A stretch of 64,000 bases of DNA from Eudorina sp. 2006-703-Eu-15 (Eukaryota > Chlorophyta > Chlorophyceae > Chlamydomonadales > Volvocaceae), in the NCBI GenBank assembly GCA_003117195.1, contig BDSI01000013.1, positions 1,273,146-1,337,145 of the forward strand. Direction: 5' to 3'. Positions 11,301-30,164 of this stretch are shown here, in pieces. Below the pieces are notes generated by a model. It made no database searches and was not told the origin of the DNA. It was given only the letters and a program-made list of their open reading frames with translations. How positions within the stretch are numbered: the first letter of the stretch is position 1; each line of letters begins with the position of its first letter. A program made the position numbers and the translations under genes.

Positions 11301-13378
11301 CCACCCACCCCACCCACCCACCCACCCACCCACCCACCCACCCACCCCACCCACCCACCCCACCCCCCCCCCCCCCCCCCCCCACCCCACCCCACCCCAC
11401 CCCCCCACCCCACCCCACCCCACCCCACCCACCCCACCCCACCCCACCCCACCCCACCCCACCCCACCCCACCCCACCCCACCCCACCCCACCCCACCCC
11501 ACCCCACCCCACCCCACCCCACCCCACCCCACCCACCCCACCCCACCCCACCCCCCCCACCCCCCCCACCCACCCACCCACCCCCCCACCCCCCCACCCA
11601 CCCACCCACCACTGCAGCACGCAGCCGTTGGTGCAAGTGACCCCCGCGGGCAGTCTGAAGCGCTGCGTGATCTCCGTGTCAGAGGGCTTCAGGTACCAGT
11701 AGACCTGCGGACCGGCTCGTGCGGAGGGGCCAAAGGGGGGCGGGGGCAGGTAGGTTCCTGGAGGTGCGTAAGCGGTTTCTGACACATGACGTGACGTGGC
11801 AGTGGCATGATATGGAAACGACACATGACGGATGCAGCCATTAGAGGGCCTTCACCTGCGCTCTGTCTCCTCAGCCACCGTGCCGCCCACCTTTCCGTTG
11901 TACTTGGGGTCCGCGGACACCCGGCGCAGCTGGTTGGCGGGCTCGCTGAAGCAGGAGGGGTAGAGGCTGAAGCGGTCGCGCGGGCAGAGGCGCATGGACA
12001 TCCGGCCGCCGTGGTTGGTGGAGAGGTAGATGGTGATGTCCACATCCTGGCCGGACACCCAGCTTGCCTTGTAGCCGTCGAACCACAGGGTGGGGTCCGT
12101 GAAGTTGAACCCCGGGGAGCCCTGCGCGGGGACGACGGGGTCGGCGTTGTCCCAGGTTCCATCGAGGCCGAGTACCGCGGAGCCCTCTGCGGCTGATGGA
12201 CCGTGGGCGTGGACGCGTGGAAGGGTTTTTGGTCAGCGGTGGAGGCTGGCCGAGTGGAGACGGGGACACAGACTGTGTAGCGGGGACTGCGCAGCTTAGG
12301 GCCCCGGCTTCGTCGTCGTCAGCCGCCGTACAGCATACGTACACCGCAACAGCACACGAACAGCGTATTGAGGAGCATTTGAATTTTGAAAGACGTAGAC
12401 GCACTGCAGGCATGCCACCTGGTCGGCGTGAAGAGGTGCCAGGCAAGCAGGGTACTGTTCTGCTGTACTAGATCCCCGTGGATAGACCACTCCCGGAGCC
12501 CCTTTCGCCGCGGCCCCCCTGCGCGCATCCGCATCCGCATCCGCAACTCTGCCGTTGTTATTACCTGGAATGGGTTGCCGCACACGTCCGGCTGAGGGGG
12601 AGCGAGGGCAGGCAGTGAGGGCGGCGGTGCGCAGTCGGTCAGTTGAGTGTCAGGCAGGCTTCTCACCTTGTCTCACAGCAACGGTTCAAGCCGACACGGG
12701 GATCACCGCGCGAGCCGTCCAGCTGGACTGCGCGTCTGTTTCCCGGGGTGCAAGTGTGTGGTTGTGTGACCTTGTGTGCGTATGGCTCACCGCTAGTGGT
12801 GGGATCCGTTGCAGCGCAGGCTCGCCCCTAGGCGAATCCGCAAGCGAGGGGGCATGAAACGCAGTGCGGGCGGTACAACGGGGTGCGACTACGTCCGTCG
12901 CACAGTCAGGACAAGTCCGTCTAGCAGGCGATATCAACCCATACACAATACCCGGGGGCCTGAAGCTGCTGCCAAGGGCGGTCACTCAGGCCGCTCAGAC
13001 AGGCAGGCAGGGTCACTCACCGGTGCGCCGTTGCCCTGGCCGCAGTGCGGACAGTAAAACTTGTTGTTGAGGTTAGCTGCATGCCGTATAGAGGGCGGTC
13101 CAGGTCACCGGGAACGACAGTCAGTGGTAAGTCATGGTAAGAAGCAGTTCACTTGATGACGCAAAAGCCTGTTGGCACTGCATGGGCCGAACACCTCGCT
13201 CCAGGACCTCGTGACAAACTGTCGCAGTAATCACAGATATAATAATGTTGGTAACATTTCTCTGGGTCTTGCCTGCATAGTTCCTTGAAACAGGCGTCTT
13301 CAGATAGCCATGCGCTTGGGCAAACTGAACGCCAGGATCCAACCAAAGTAGTGCTGCAAGCACGATCTGCAATATCAT
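8357..13378 (-). CDS. Secreted LPMO-like protein with Pro/Ser linker and Cys/Trp modules
   Basis: Probable copper lytic polysaccharide monooxygenase (chitin-binding type-4 / LPMO fold), secreted. Exons: 13273-13378, 13021-13076, 12565-12591, 11891-12192, 11610-11704, 10779-10918, 9638-10119, 8808-8966, 8357-8605. Residues 1-22 are a signal peptide; cleavage leaves an N-terminal His (HGYLKTPVSRN), as a copper histidine brace requires. Then FYCPHCGQGNG, DVCGNPF, the second-His segment STNHGGRMSMRLCP and LQWWWVGYQNC. Exon 7 encodes a Pro/Ser-rich linker, followed by four C-x2-C-x7-W-x-C-x2-C units (the last lacks its final Cys). Intron 1 appears to be GC-AG. Exon 3 ends in phase 0 but the exon beginning at 12192 needs phase 1, so a small exon between 12193 and 12564 is probably missing from this model. 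Expected site: extracellular matrix or wall. The substrate is unknown. Confidence 0.8.
9370..9639. repeat. 11-bp minisatellite at the start of LPMO-like intron 7
   Basis: About 24 nearly identical copies of an 11-base unit (CCACTGACCCA on the + strand, GTGGGTCAGTG-type on the transcribed strand). On the sense strand the first unit begins at the 5' splice site after exon 7, and each unit recreates a GTGGGT donor-like hexamer. A few units carry a single A-to-G change, seen as CCGCC near 9512-9533 and at the distal edge. Confidence 0.95.
9957..10083 (-). repeat. 30-bp coding repeat in the Pro/Ser linker
   Basis: Four in-frame copies of a 30-base unit inside exon 7 of the LPMO-like gene. Each encodes a ten-residue block of the type PPPPPSPSPR. 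Such Pro/Ser blocks are typical of volvocine hydroxyproline-rich extracellular glycoproteins and probably form a stiff glycosylated spacer. Confidence 0.9.
11216..11610. repeat. (CCCA)n / (CCCCA)n array starting at a 5' splice site
   Basis: About 395 bases of CCCACCC- and CCCCA-type repeats with runs of pure C. The sense strand of the LPMO-like gene is therefore GGGTGGG- and GGGGT-rich. The intron donor after exon 5 (GTGGGT at 11609-11604) is itself the first unit of the array. The G-runs are long and regular enough for G-quadruplex formation. All long frames across it are repeat artefacts. Confidence 0.95.
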
Positions 13379-15482
13379 CTTGTGATACTGTGCGTGGGGA
13401 GGGAAATCGGTGTTTGGTGTGAGATTGGCTGATTCGACAAGCTGAGTAACGATATATACCATAAGCACGCACTTAAGGCAGAAATTCACCCAATGGATTG
13501 GGGCAATATGCAAGACAAGATGATATATTTGTGTTATACTTGGCTGTGTTGTTGATGTCCGCCTGGAATTTTCGGCTCACCCCTGGGGCCTCGTTTCCTG
13601 TCGAACAGACCTCCAATACTTACCCGATCTCAATTACTGCGCGAAGTGCCCATTCATTTGTCATGATGCTTAACAAAGAGTTGGGCCCGATGGTGAATGT
13701 CATACGCGCGGAGAAGCCGGAAGCACCTTTGAAGCTGCCCGCTTTGCCTCTCCTGCCGCCCACCGCCCAGCCGGATTGCTGACAAATATTTATTGTAAAA
13801 GCTGTACACGGCGAGAATTCTACCCAGACGACTGCTGTAGTCAATGTGCCTGAACTTTCGACAACACTCACAGATAGAAATCGTGGAACGACCTGAACCC
13901 AACCCAACCCCCCCAACTAACCTACTCAGTTACGTTTGGTTACTTCTCGTGTTATTTTTTTGTAGATGTGTACAACCTACACCGTTTGGACCGACCGACG
14001 TGAATGGGAACCGTTCACATCTTCACCGCGACGAGCGCGTGACGGCGCGAGCGAGTCCGTGGGGGAAGGTTGCGCAGCCGAGGTTGCCGGATCTAGGTTA
14101 TCCTGCCGGCCCCTGAGAATCTATCAAAACCGTGCATTTTGACGCACTGTGCGCTATCATCAAGAACAGCGAGAGGAATTTCCACGACCAAGGGAAGGCG
14201 CGCAGCTCTCCGGCAGGGAGAAGGGATTCGGGCGCCTTCTCTCCGGAGCGCCCGTACCCATACAAGGGCGGGTCAGGGTGAGGCTCGCGGTCTCTAGACG
14301 TCATGCATGAGCAAAGGCTGGCTCCTGCTTGCCGAAACGAGAATCAGACTCACACGGAAACACGTGCCCGCACTTTGTCGGTGCAGGTCGGTGACAAATG
14401 ACAACTGACGAGCAACCAATCACACTGTATGGCGCGCGCGCTGCCGCGACCGCAGCCCACCACAGCGCGCGGGTCCCCGGCCAAGTGAGCAGTGCTTGGG
14501 TTGTGGGACTGTCCAACGAGTGTCCGATCACAGCGGGTGTCCGTTCCCTGCCAGCAGGCCCGAGTGAGGGTGCCGCGGGGTCAGGCGGGCAGGGGCCGGC
14601 ACCGTGGCACCTCCCCCCCTCCCGCGGATACTCCAGCGGCCCGCTCCAACCGGTATCTGACACCTCGACCATCAATCATCAACCTGAGCCACCCCAGCAC
14701 CCGCCGACCCCCCGTCCCTGTTTTTCTTTTTAACACACACACCCACGTCCCTAGAGGATGGGCCCAGCGTTGGTTGGTCAAGACACACCCATCAGCGACC
14801 CCACGCACGCGTCATACGGACACATGCCCTAGTGGCCTCTGTGTGCCTTCGCATTCCCCTCCTCAAAATGGCGATCCGATGAGGACATGACGTCTCTGAA
14901 CGAACTCTTGGCAAACTCCAGTACACCAAGCTACATCCGCCGCAGTCCGCAGCAGTGCCAGGCGATTGCCCCAACGCGGGTAGGACGCTCGTTGAGTCAC
15001 AGACCCCCTCCTGCAACCGTTTCCGCTGGTCATGCCGGCCCCCGCATCGCCTCCCGGGGGCCTTTATTCGTGCCGACCTTAGTCGTCGTCCCCATCCGCA
15101 TCCTCACTCCTCAATCTCGACCCCAACCCCAAACATGCCGCCCGCCCCCCTGCACGCACGCACGCCTCCCACCTCCCGGGATGAGGTGGGATCCCGTACC
15201 GCTCCGACAGTCCGGGCAGAGTCGTTTGCCGAACTTAGCCCGAGCCAGGGCGAGCCTGATAGACCTCCCACAAACAAACAATACAACACACACACACACT
15301 CTCTCTGGGCGGGTTGCTTGCTACACGCACAGAATGTAGACATCACACGCGCGGAAGCGGTTTCGGGGCTCAGCCGGTACAACCAGTACGGGAACGCAGG
15401 GCCCCACAAGTCACCACCAGGTACTTCTCTAGGGTAGGGAAGCAACATCCCCCCTCTCCCCCCAAGGGTGATCTGAGCCGCC
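13379..15482. other. Gap upstream of LPMO-like gene and downstream of propeller gene
   Basis: Contains the 5' UTR and promoter of the LPMO-like gene (near 13379) and the 3' UTR of the propeller gene (near 15482). A short CA/CT run lies near 15290-15305. No supported coding region: frames here lack family motifs and consistent splice phases. Confidence 0.5.
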
Positions 15483-19614
<4,132 letters not shown>

Positions 19615-19866
19615 TCCCGCTGGCGGGGCGCGCGACTGGGTCTGGAAAGCACCACGGTTGGTCGCCCGCGTAGGTATGATCGTCAGATGCAGTTGAGGAA
19701 CTGGATATTAATATGATCAATACGAATATTTTTAGAAAATATCGAGAAGTATGGTGTTGGATTACAGGTTGTCACAAATGGCGATTGGCGATCTTGCTGG
19801 TACGGCAAGCACTACTCGGTTGACAAAGCGAATTCCTCATTCTGTTGCCACAGTATCCACAATTGG
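19615..19866. promoter_or_regulatory. Divergent promoter region, propeller gene / HINT gene
   Basis: These 252 bases lie between two divergent start codons. The stretch 19695-19755 is strikingly AT-rich against GC-rich surroundings (it includes ATTAATATGATC and ATATTTTTAGAAAAT) and is the best core-promoter candidate for one or both genes. No exact TATA-to-start distance could be fixed. Confidence 0.5.
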
Positions 19867-20854
<988 letters not shown>

Positions 20855-20912
20855 GGAACCCAGCCTGTCGCTACGGAGGACGTCTGGCTGCTGAATGCGA
20901 CAATGTATTCCT

Positions 20913-20917
20913 TGTAA
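20913..20917 (+). terminator. TGTAA polyadenylation signal (HINT gene)
   Basis: TGTAA 59 bases after the HINT stop codon, the usual volvocine polyadenylation motif. Confidence 0.55.
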
Positions 20918-21072
20918 CATTACGTGGTCCCTAGAAAGTCGCTGCATCAAACCGACCAGCGTCATCTCCGCCACATAGCTGAAGATCGGAACGTAGCTGT
21001 TATACGGACTCGTACAGTCCAACAAATAAGTTCAGAGAAGATGCCCTTCCCAAAGGAACACGTGACGGTTCG

Positions 21073-21077
21073 TTACA
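21073..21077 (-). terminator. TGTAA polyadenylation signal (RPS18)
   Basis: The complement reads TGTAA 85 bases after the RPS18 stop codon. The spacing is typical for a compact ribosomal-protein gene. Confidence 0.55.
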
Positions 21078-21161
21078 CCATCTCCGCTTCGCGACCGCAA
21101 TGGTGCGCCGTAGCGCTCCCCAACACGCCAACCTGCTACTACCACCAGCTGCGGACGTCGC

Positions 21162-22440
21162 TTACTTCTTCTTGGCAACGCCCACCGTCTTGCCCGCGCG
21201 GCCGGTGGTCTTCGTGTGCTGGCCACGCACACGCAGGCCCCAGTAGTGGCGCAGACCGCGGTGGTTGCGGATCTTCTTCAGGCGCTCCAGGTCATCACGG
21301 AGGGCCGTGTCCAGGCCGGACGAGGTCAGCTGCAACATCAAACGCAGGATATGCAGTGTCAGCAGGAACATGGGTCGCTCTGTTGGGAGTGATGATACAT
21401 GGGTCGCACCCGTGCCCAGGCAGGTCACACCGGGAAGGAGCAGCGCCCTCGCCCAGGACCTAGCACTACCGACGTGCAGCATGCCCAAGGCCTTTCACAG
21501 CTGCTTCCTAACGTTGCGTGATTGCAATCAACTGGCTCGTTATTGCGCGGGCCAAAAATGCGGAGGTGTCCTTCAAGTATCCCCGCTACTTGGGTAGGCA
21601 AATTGAGTCCCAGCCACAGAAGTGCCCCAGCACAAAGCGCGCCTGCTGCCCGCCCGATCGTGAAAGATGCTGCAAGCGTCTGCCCATATAAGCTCGGCAA
21701 CAACGTTTCCTTGCCATGTACGACTACACCCCTTGCCGGCCAACCCCTGCCTCGTGGACCAGTTACATCAGCTGCCAGCCCATAGGCAAAACCCGGTATT
21801 ATTAGATATCGCAACCCTTCAATCCCGCGCGTTCCGTTCGAGAGAATGGCAATGCCGCTGACCTGGCTGAAGCGGCCAGTCTTGTGGTCGCGCTGCCTGT
21901 TCAGGAACCAGTCCGGAATCTTATAGGCGCGCGGGTTGGCGACGATGCCCATCATGCGCTCCAGCTCGTCGGCAGAGCACTCGCCTGGCAGGGTTTTTTT
22001 CCAAGCGTGAACGTAACCATCTCAGTGCAAGTCCTCACGCAGGTGGCGCACACAGTGGCGTAGAAAGCAGGACTTCAACCAGCTCACGTGTTCACTTTCG
22101 GCTTTACAAACCCTGAACCATTTGGCCAGCTCCCAAATCCCAGATGTGGGCCCTGGTCAAGTGCGTCGATGCATCAACTGCATGCCAAGTACCAGGCGGC
22201 CCTGGCACCCTGGGGGCTGCCCAACTCCCCGACCCCTGAGCTGCCTCCCCATAACCCTACCACCTTACCGGCGCGCTTCTTCAGGTCAACCTCAGCCTTC
22301 TTGCAGACCAGGTTGGAGAAACGGCGGCCAATACCCTTGATGGCCGTCATGGCGTACATAATTTTGTTCTTGCCATCCACGTTCGTGTTCAGCAGACGCA
22401 GAATGTGCTGGAAGTCGTCTCCCTGGATCAAGGAGCCCAT
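21162..22440 (-). CDS. RPS18: Cytosolic 40S ribosomal protein S18 (uS13)
   Basis: Small-subunit head protein that contacts 5S rRNA and L11-side elements in the intersubunit bridge. Three exons, 22269-22440, 21863-21984 and 21162-21329, give 153 residues, close to the usual eukaryotic S18 length, with all phases matching. Diagnostic segments: the N-terminal [40 protein letters not shown] and the C-terminal [17 protein letters not shown] with [15 protein letters not shown]. No transit peptide, so it is the cytosolic form rather than plastid S13. The ATG at 22440 is only a few bases from a pyrimidine-CAG, so a 5'-UTR intron ending just before the start codon is possible. Confidence 0.97.
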
Positions 22441-25400
22441 TTTGCTGCAACCATGAAACAGGCACAACCACGAAGGGCGCGCAGTTCAGCCGTGAGTAGC
22501 CGCCGAAGCTCTGAACGCCATGCAGAACCCCGAGCAAACATAACATGCAGCTGTATTAACATCCAGCGCTGCCATCTGCCGTGCATTGGAAGAAAGGCAG
22601 GAATCTGAGCTGCCGCCAGTCCGGAAAGATGACGAGTGCCAAACACCACCACTGGACGCCATATGGAGAGCGGCTGGAACCTAACGAGGACCTACTTTGT
22701 TAATAAGTGAACTATCCCCCTTTAATTTGTAAAAAATGGTACCCAGTCGCCGCCGTCCGCTCTCACCCCGCTCTACTGCAAGCCGACGCAACGCGACGGC
22801 TTTCACGACGTGACAGGAAGTGCTCGCAGCCGAAAGAGGGAGCTAAGACAGGGGTGTTTGCATGTTAAGCAGCGTCCGACTGGTAGCTCCAGGGGAGCCC
22901 GACGACTTGGTTAATAATGCCAACCAATGCACACCCGAAGGGTAGTTTCAAATATTAACGGTAGGCCGTAAACAGTCTATTGCAGTTATTCGATTGTATT
23001 TCCTTGTGCTGTTACTGCACGGGCACTCATGCAACTTGTCTTTGGTTGACCCTAACGCACGAACACGGTCATTGACATAATCACGATTTTGGCAACAAGG
23101 GAGTTGACGGGTTGCAAAGCAAGTGGCCTGACGACCGGGCCACGCATGTCACAAGGAGCCGTCGACCGGTACAGGTTACCCGTGCATAGACCACAGCGTT
23201 CAGGAAGAGGGTGGTGGCAAGGAGACGGAGGATGACCCACTTGATAAGCAGGGGCGGGAGGCAGGCTCAGACTGCCGGCCAACACAAGGCAGGCGGACAA
23301 CGGCAGCCGAAAGCAGAAGCTAGCCGCCACTTTCGCTGATATTCGCCCCATGAGAGGAGGCGGCACCCCCCCCTTTACCGGACCGGCTCCCCTAATTGCC
23401 CCGCGTAAGGGCAGGCACGACAGCGCGGCACCCCTCACCCCATGCACGTCCATGCGCGGGTGGGACCGAAAATCTGCAACCCATAATGCGGGGCACCACA
23501 GGACACAACCGCGCCCCCCCCTCCGCGTCATGTAACCGGCGGGCACCGTGGAGCACGGTGTTAGCATGCGAACGAATACAGCATATGATATTGAGAAGCC
23601 ATTGAGGGGCACCATCTCGACGGACAGGCTGGCAAGCTTTCAGGCAACGTACCGAACATCATGAGCAGCCGTACACACGCATATTGACGGTGACTAATCA
23701 GGGGTCCCCTCCTCCTCAAGGCATCCACAAGGCCCACCTGCGTTGCGCTTGTGGGAGTCTGTGCGGGGCGCCATGGTGGCGCGGATCCGTTCTTGCAGTG
23801 CGTGGTGAGCAGGCTGAGGCTGTCACCGGTGACCCTGGTTCCACGGTAACATAGTGGAATAGAAGCAAGGTCCATCTGTGGCTTGACTGTCGCTGTAGGG
23901 CCGGCATGCGGCGGGGCATTGCCCTAAACCACCGCGACCAGATGACCCAACAAGCGCCCAGACAGCAGTTTATTGGTAATACGGACAACCCCCCAAACGG
24001 TCACTCGCGGTACAGGCGCAGGTAACGGACGCAGTGCACGGGAGGCCTAACGAGCCTTGGTGACAGCCCGCAGCCATGTCCGCCTACCTCGCAGGCTCCC
24101 GCCGGTGTTCAGGGTTCTCAACTCCAGCCGGGAGGAACACCACCTTTCCAACGATTGCGTGGCTGCAGATTGTGAATTGCCCTGGTCAGCTTGTCCTCAA
24201 TAAGTGATTTGAATGCGCCCCCGGAGCTGCGGAGCTGCAACCAGCATGGAAGTGTTTCGGGATACAAAAGGAGGGCGAGGAGGTGTCCGGGGCGCACCCC
24301 CGTGCGCTTAGGAACCCGCCCCGACTGGCAGTCTGGCACCTATTGCCGACATCCGGTGTTCACGTGTTGCCTAGGTGGATGAAGATCAGCACCCACGCTA
24401 CGAGTCCCTCGCCGGGCCCCATCACTGCCACCGAAAGCGATCAGGCCAGATCCTGTGCAGGGTCGTAATCACTCAGTTAACGAACTCACCGGTGCATACT
24501 AGTTCTGAAGGCCTTGTATAGGTCCCCTGTCCCCTGGTATGCTCTCCAGGACTCGCCGGGATCTCCCCTGGCGAGCCTGCAGGGCCACGGGCCGTAGCTG
24601 CATCCTCAACAGGCATGTGTGAGCCGTTCTGCCCTGATGCACCATGTCCCGCGCCGCCTGACTTGGAATGAAAATGTGTTTCCCACACCTTGCCACGATG
24701 ATCAACTACCACTTAAGCGGTACTGATTACTGGGTTTATGTGCCGCCTGGATAGAGAGGTGGCCTGAGCAGGCCGGTTGGGGCTTATTAGGGCCCGGTTA
24801 GGGCGCAACCCCAGACGCTCTACATGCTTCGTGCAAGGGCCCCCTCCACGAACAGCACTACTACCTGTGTCGATGGAGCTACCTACCGCTACCTGTGCCG
24901 CAACTGGAGCTGCTTTCGATTAATCGGCATGTCTGCGCAGGCCTGAGTGAGCTGGTCTTCTCAGAGACCTGTTTGCCTCTGACCTGCTTCCGGAGCCGAG
25001 AATGTAAAATAAAAATTCATGTTGGGTGAGAGTCTTGGAAGCTGGTCATCAATGTCCTGCCTCAGGCAGGTAAGGGTTCCAGCCCCGGCTACGCAGCGCC
25101 CCAGCGGTCCCATGCGTGTCTTAATGCACCACTCTTACCACAGGATCTGAGTGCGTCAACTGCCGTTCTCGTTATGGTAGGGCGATTCTGTCGATGCCTA
25201 ACACCAGGCCCGAATCGATGTGTAACCAAACACACATCCACACCAAACGGGATGGTGACTGTCTAACATCCACTGTCAACATTAACCAAATCCTGCCTTA
25301 TGGCTTGGGTGTTAATAACACACACACACACACACACACACAGATGGGGCGGGTGCTTCGTGTGGCCATCAGTCCGAGACTCGGGGACTACACCTACAAC

Positions 25401-25885
25401 CAAGGTCCGACAGCGCCAGTCGATACATCACCACCCCATCATTTACATAGACCAGAGCCGCTTTCAGGCACTGGTCAATCCGATTCGACATCCGCTGCAT
25501 GTATGCCGCGCTAACGGCTACCTGGTCCCGTCTGATCACACGCAGAAACGTCAGGTTCTCGACGAAAAGGGTAAGGAGTAAAAGGCATGGAACTGCACAG
25601 CATCACGACACCACGTGACAGGAGCGCTCGTACCTCGCGCCTGTTCTGAGATGAGACAGGCATCCAGCGGTATGGGCCATACCAACAATCACATAAATAT
25701 GCTCCACTCGAGATGCGTACACCCTCTTGCAATCATAAAGCCGGTATTAGACGCCAGCCATAGTGCAAGTCAACACCGGGTCGCCAGATCAAGTGCTAAA
25801 TCACCAAGCTACGGCCATAGATCACGACGGGCCAGTATACTTGGTAGTGATCACTGCCGTTAATTGTTGCCCCCTGGTCACAGAT
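22441..25885. other. Gap upstream of RPS18 and downstream of the UDP-Galp mutase gene
   Basis: About 3.4 kb. The first few hundred bases should hold the RPS18 5' UTR and promoter; the last few hundred should hold the mutase 3' UTR. Between them I see no supported gene. Frames such as 23052-23615 (-) and 24118-24339 (-) have no family motif. A (CA)n run lies at 25319-25342. Confidence 0.5.
25319..25342. repeat. (CA)n microsatellite
   Basis: About 12 CA units, isolated from the larger (CA)n cluster further on. Confidence 0.95.
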
Positions 25886-28446
<2,561 letters not shown>

Positions 28447-29389
28447 GGCGTAGACTGCAACAGAAACACAGGATGGGGCAGCGACTTCGAGGCTGTTTCA
28501 ATGTAGCTAGAATGATCAATGTGTATGGCCCGCTGTGTAAAGCCCCGCAGGAGCGGCTTTATTGTGTTGTGAGTCAACATGTTAGTCCCGTACAATTGCC
28601 TGCAACTGTCGATGCAAAATTTAGTCTTCCCGCAGTTGCAGCATCTGACGAGTGATCCAATCAGGTGTCCTCTTCACGACAAAAGGGAGACCAGTATGGA
28701 TCATGCCAACTCACAACTCGCGACAACTGCATCAGGCGCCTGACTCTGACGTGAAACGTGAACTGTGGCAACTTGCCAGCCTGGGTACAGAAACAATAAG
28801 GAACATCAAAATGGCTTAGTAGAGAAGCGCGCGAACGGTCAAAACCATACGATTTGTGAGTGCTCTGTGGGGGTCACGGTGGGACCAGCCCTGACCAGTC
28901 GTCCCGACCCCAGTGGAACTTGGAATCCTGGGTCGCAACCATAATGCTGCTAGGCCCCTGTGATCCTGCCTCAGCACAACGCCTCATGACCCTAGGGGCC
29001 GTTCGCCACGAATTTCGGCGCCCCAGCCTCCGCCTCAGCTATCGTCCTCCGTTACAATGCATCGTTTCAACTATTGTAGGCTGTCCGATCCCCAGGGACT
29101 CTTGTGGGCCCCTGTGGGCCAGCGGCCAAGAATGAATGGCATTAGAATAGGACCAGACCTGACCAGAAGAATAGATGCGGACTGCCCGATTATCCCACAT
29201 ACTGCCGATCAATGTAACCGCAGCAGGAAACCTTGGGTTAGCCATCCACTCATTGAGGGATGAACCAACCACGCGACCCCATCGAAAAAATCTCGCTGCG
29301 CCACCGCAGTTAGGCCCAGTTGTGTCGCACTGGTGCCGACAGCATCGGCAGTGTCCCCGTGTTGCACCAGACGTGGACGGCTGCAACAC
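28447..29389. other. Upstream region of the UDP-Galp mutase gene
   Basis: Must include the mutase promoter near 28447-28800. Beyond that I see only short frames with no family motifs. Confidence 0.45.
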
Positions 29390-29793
29390 CCCCCCCTCTC
29401 GGCCCCTTGCATGTCACGCACTCCTGTTCTGCCTGCCTGAGAAACACACACACGCACAACCACAGGTAGTCGCAGGTGGGTGTACTGCGATCAGCATCGC
29501 GCCCGTCGCAAGCACGCATTCACAGCATTGTGTCGCGTCTCTGAGTGACCCGCACCGGCTGGCAGGCGCGACTTCATCAGCTCGGCGAACTCCGACAGCC
29601 TGCCGACATGTGCTGACCTACGCGGCTCGTCGTACGTCATCAGCCTTATAACGTATCTTACTAATTGTGTTTATGGGCTAGGGCAGGGGCAGTCGTGTGG
29701 CATACGGCCTTTCCGGGCTGAGCTATGCCCCTTGAATGTCACGCACTCCTGTTCTTGCTGCCTACGAACACACACACACACACACACACACAC
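29390..29793. repeat. Two copies of a short (CA)n-preceding motif
   Basis: The block containing GTCACGCACTCCTGTTC followed by (CA) dinucleotides occurs at about 29400-29455 and again at about 29728-29793 (about 27 bases of CA in the second copy). The shared flank plus simple repeat suggests two ends of the same repeat family. Confidence 0.75.
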
Positions 29794-30087
29794 CGCACCA
29801 AGCAGGGGCGCGCCTCCGAAACGCGCCCTGGGTGCTGCAAGGACTTGAGGAGGTTGAACAGCGGACTGCGAGGCGCAGACCGCCCTTGATGGGCCTTCGC
29901 CCACTCCCTTGAGGGGGCACAGCGGTCACCGATCCTCGGGGATCGGGCACGCGCCCTAGGTTGAGAGCGAGGGGACAGAGGCCCCTTACGCCCCTTTCCC
30001 CCGTATCCGGGGGAAAGTGCTTCGGCGGTCTCCCGTATGGGGCGGGTTAGCGCCCCCGGCCAGTGTCGGCCCGGCAGATATGTAACG

Positions 30088-30161
<74 letters not shown>
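29794..30161 (+). mobile_element. (CA)n-tailed repeat, copy 1
   Basis: About 300 bases of non-coding repeat (start near GCAGGGGCGCGCCTCC, end GGCCCGGCAGATATGTAACG) followed by about 70 bases of (CA)n. It contains small inverted repeats such as CGATCC-TC-GGGGATCG and TTCCCCC-GTATCC-GGGGGAA. A closely related copy with the same end and tail lies at 30836-31155. A conserved body with a variable simple-repeat tail fits a non-LTR retroelement or SINE. No A/B box was identified. Confidence 0.6.

Positions 30162-30164
<3 letters not shown>

Larger units (their letters stand above)
20855..21161. other. Shared 3' region of convergent HINT and RPS18 genes
   Basis: 307 bases between two stop codons of convergent genes, presumably all 3' UTR. 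It carries a TGTAA motif for each gene (20913-20917 on +, 21073-21077 on -). No other feature is visible. Confidence 0.6.

Noticed and set aside
11043..11824. Long Gly/Trp/Val- and His/Pro-rich open frames on both strands
   Set aside because: They are translations of the CCCA/CCCCA repeat inside an intron, open in every frame because the repeat lacks stop codons.
23052..23615. 187-codon minus-strand frame upstream of RPS18
   Set aside because: Not similar to any family I know and shares composition with surrounding non-coding frames; no splice-consistent neighbours.
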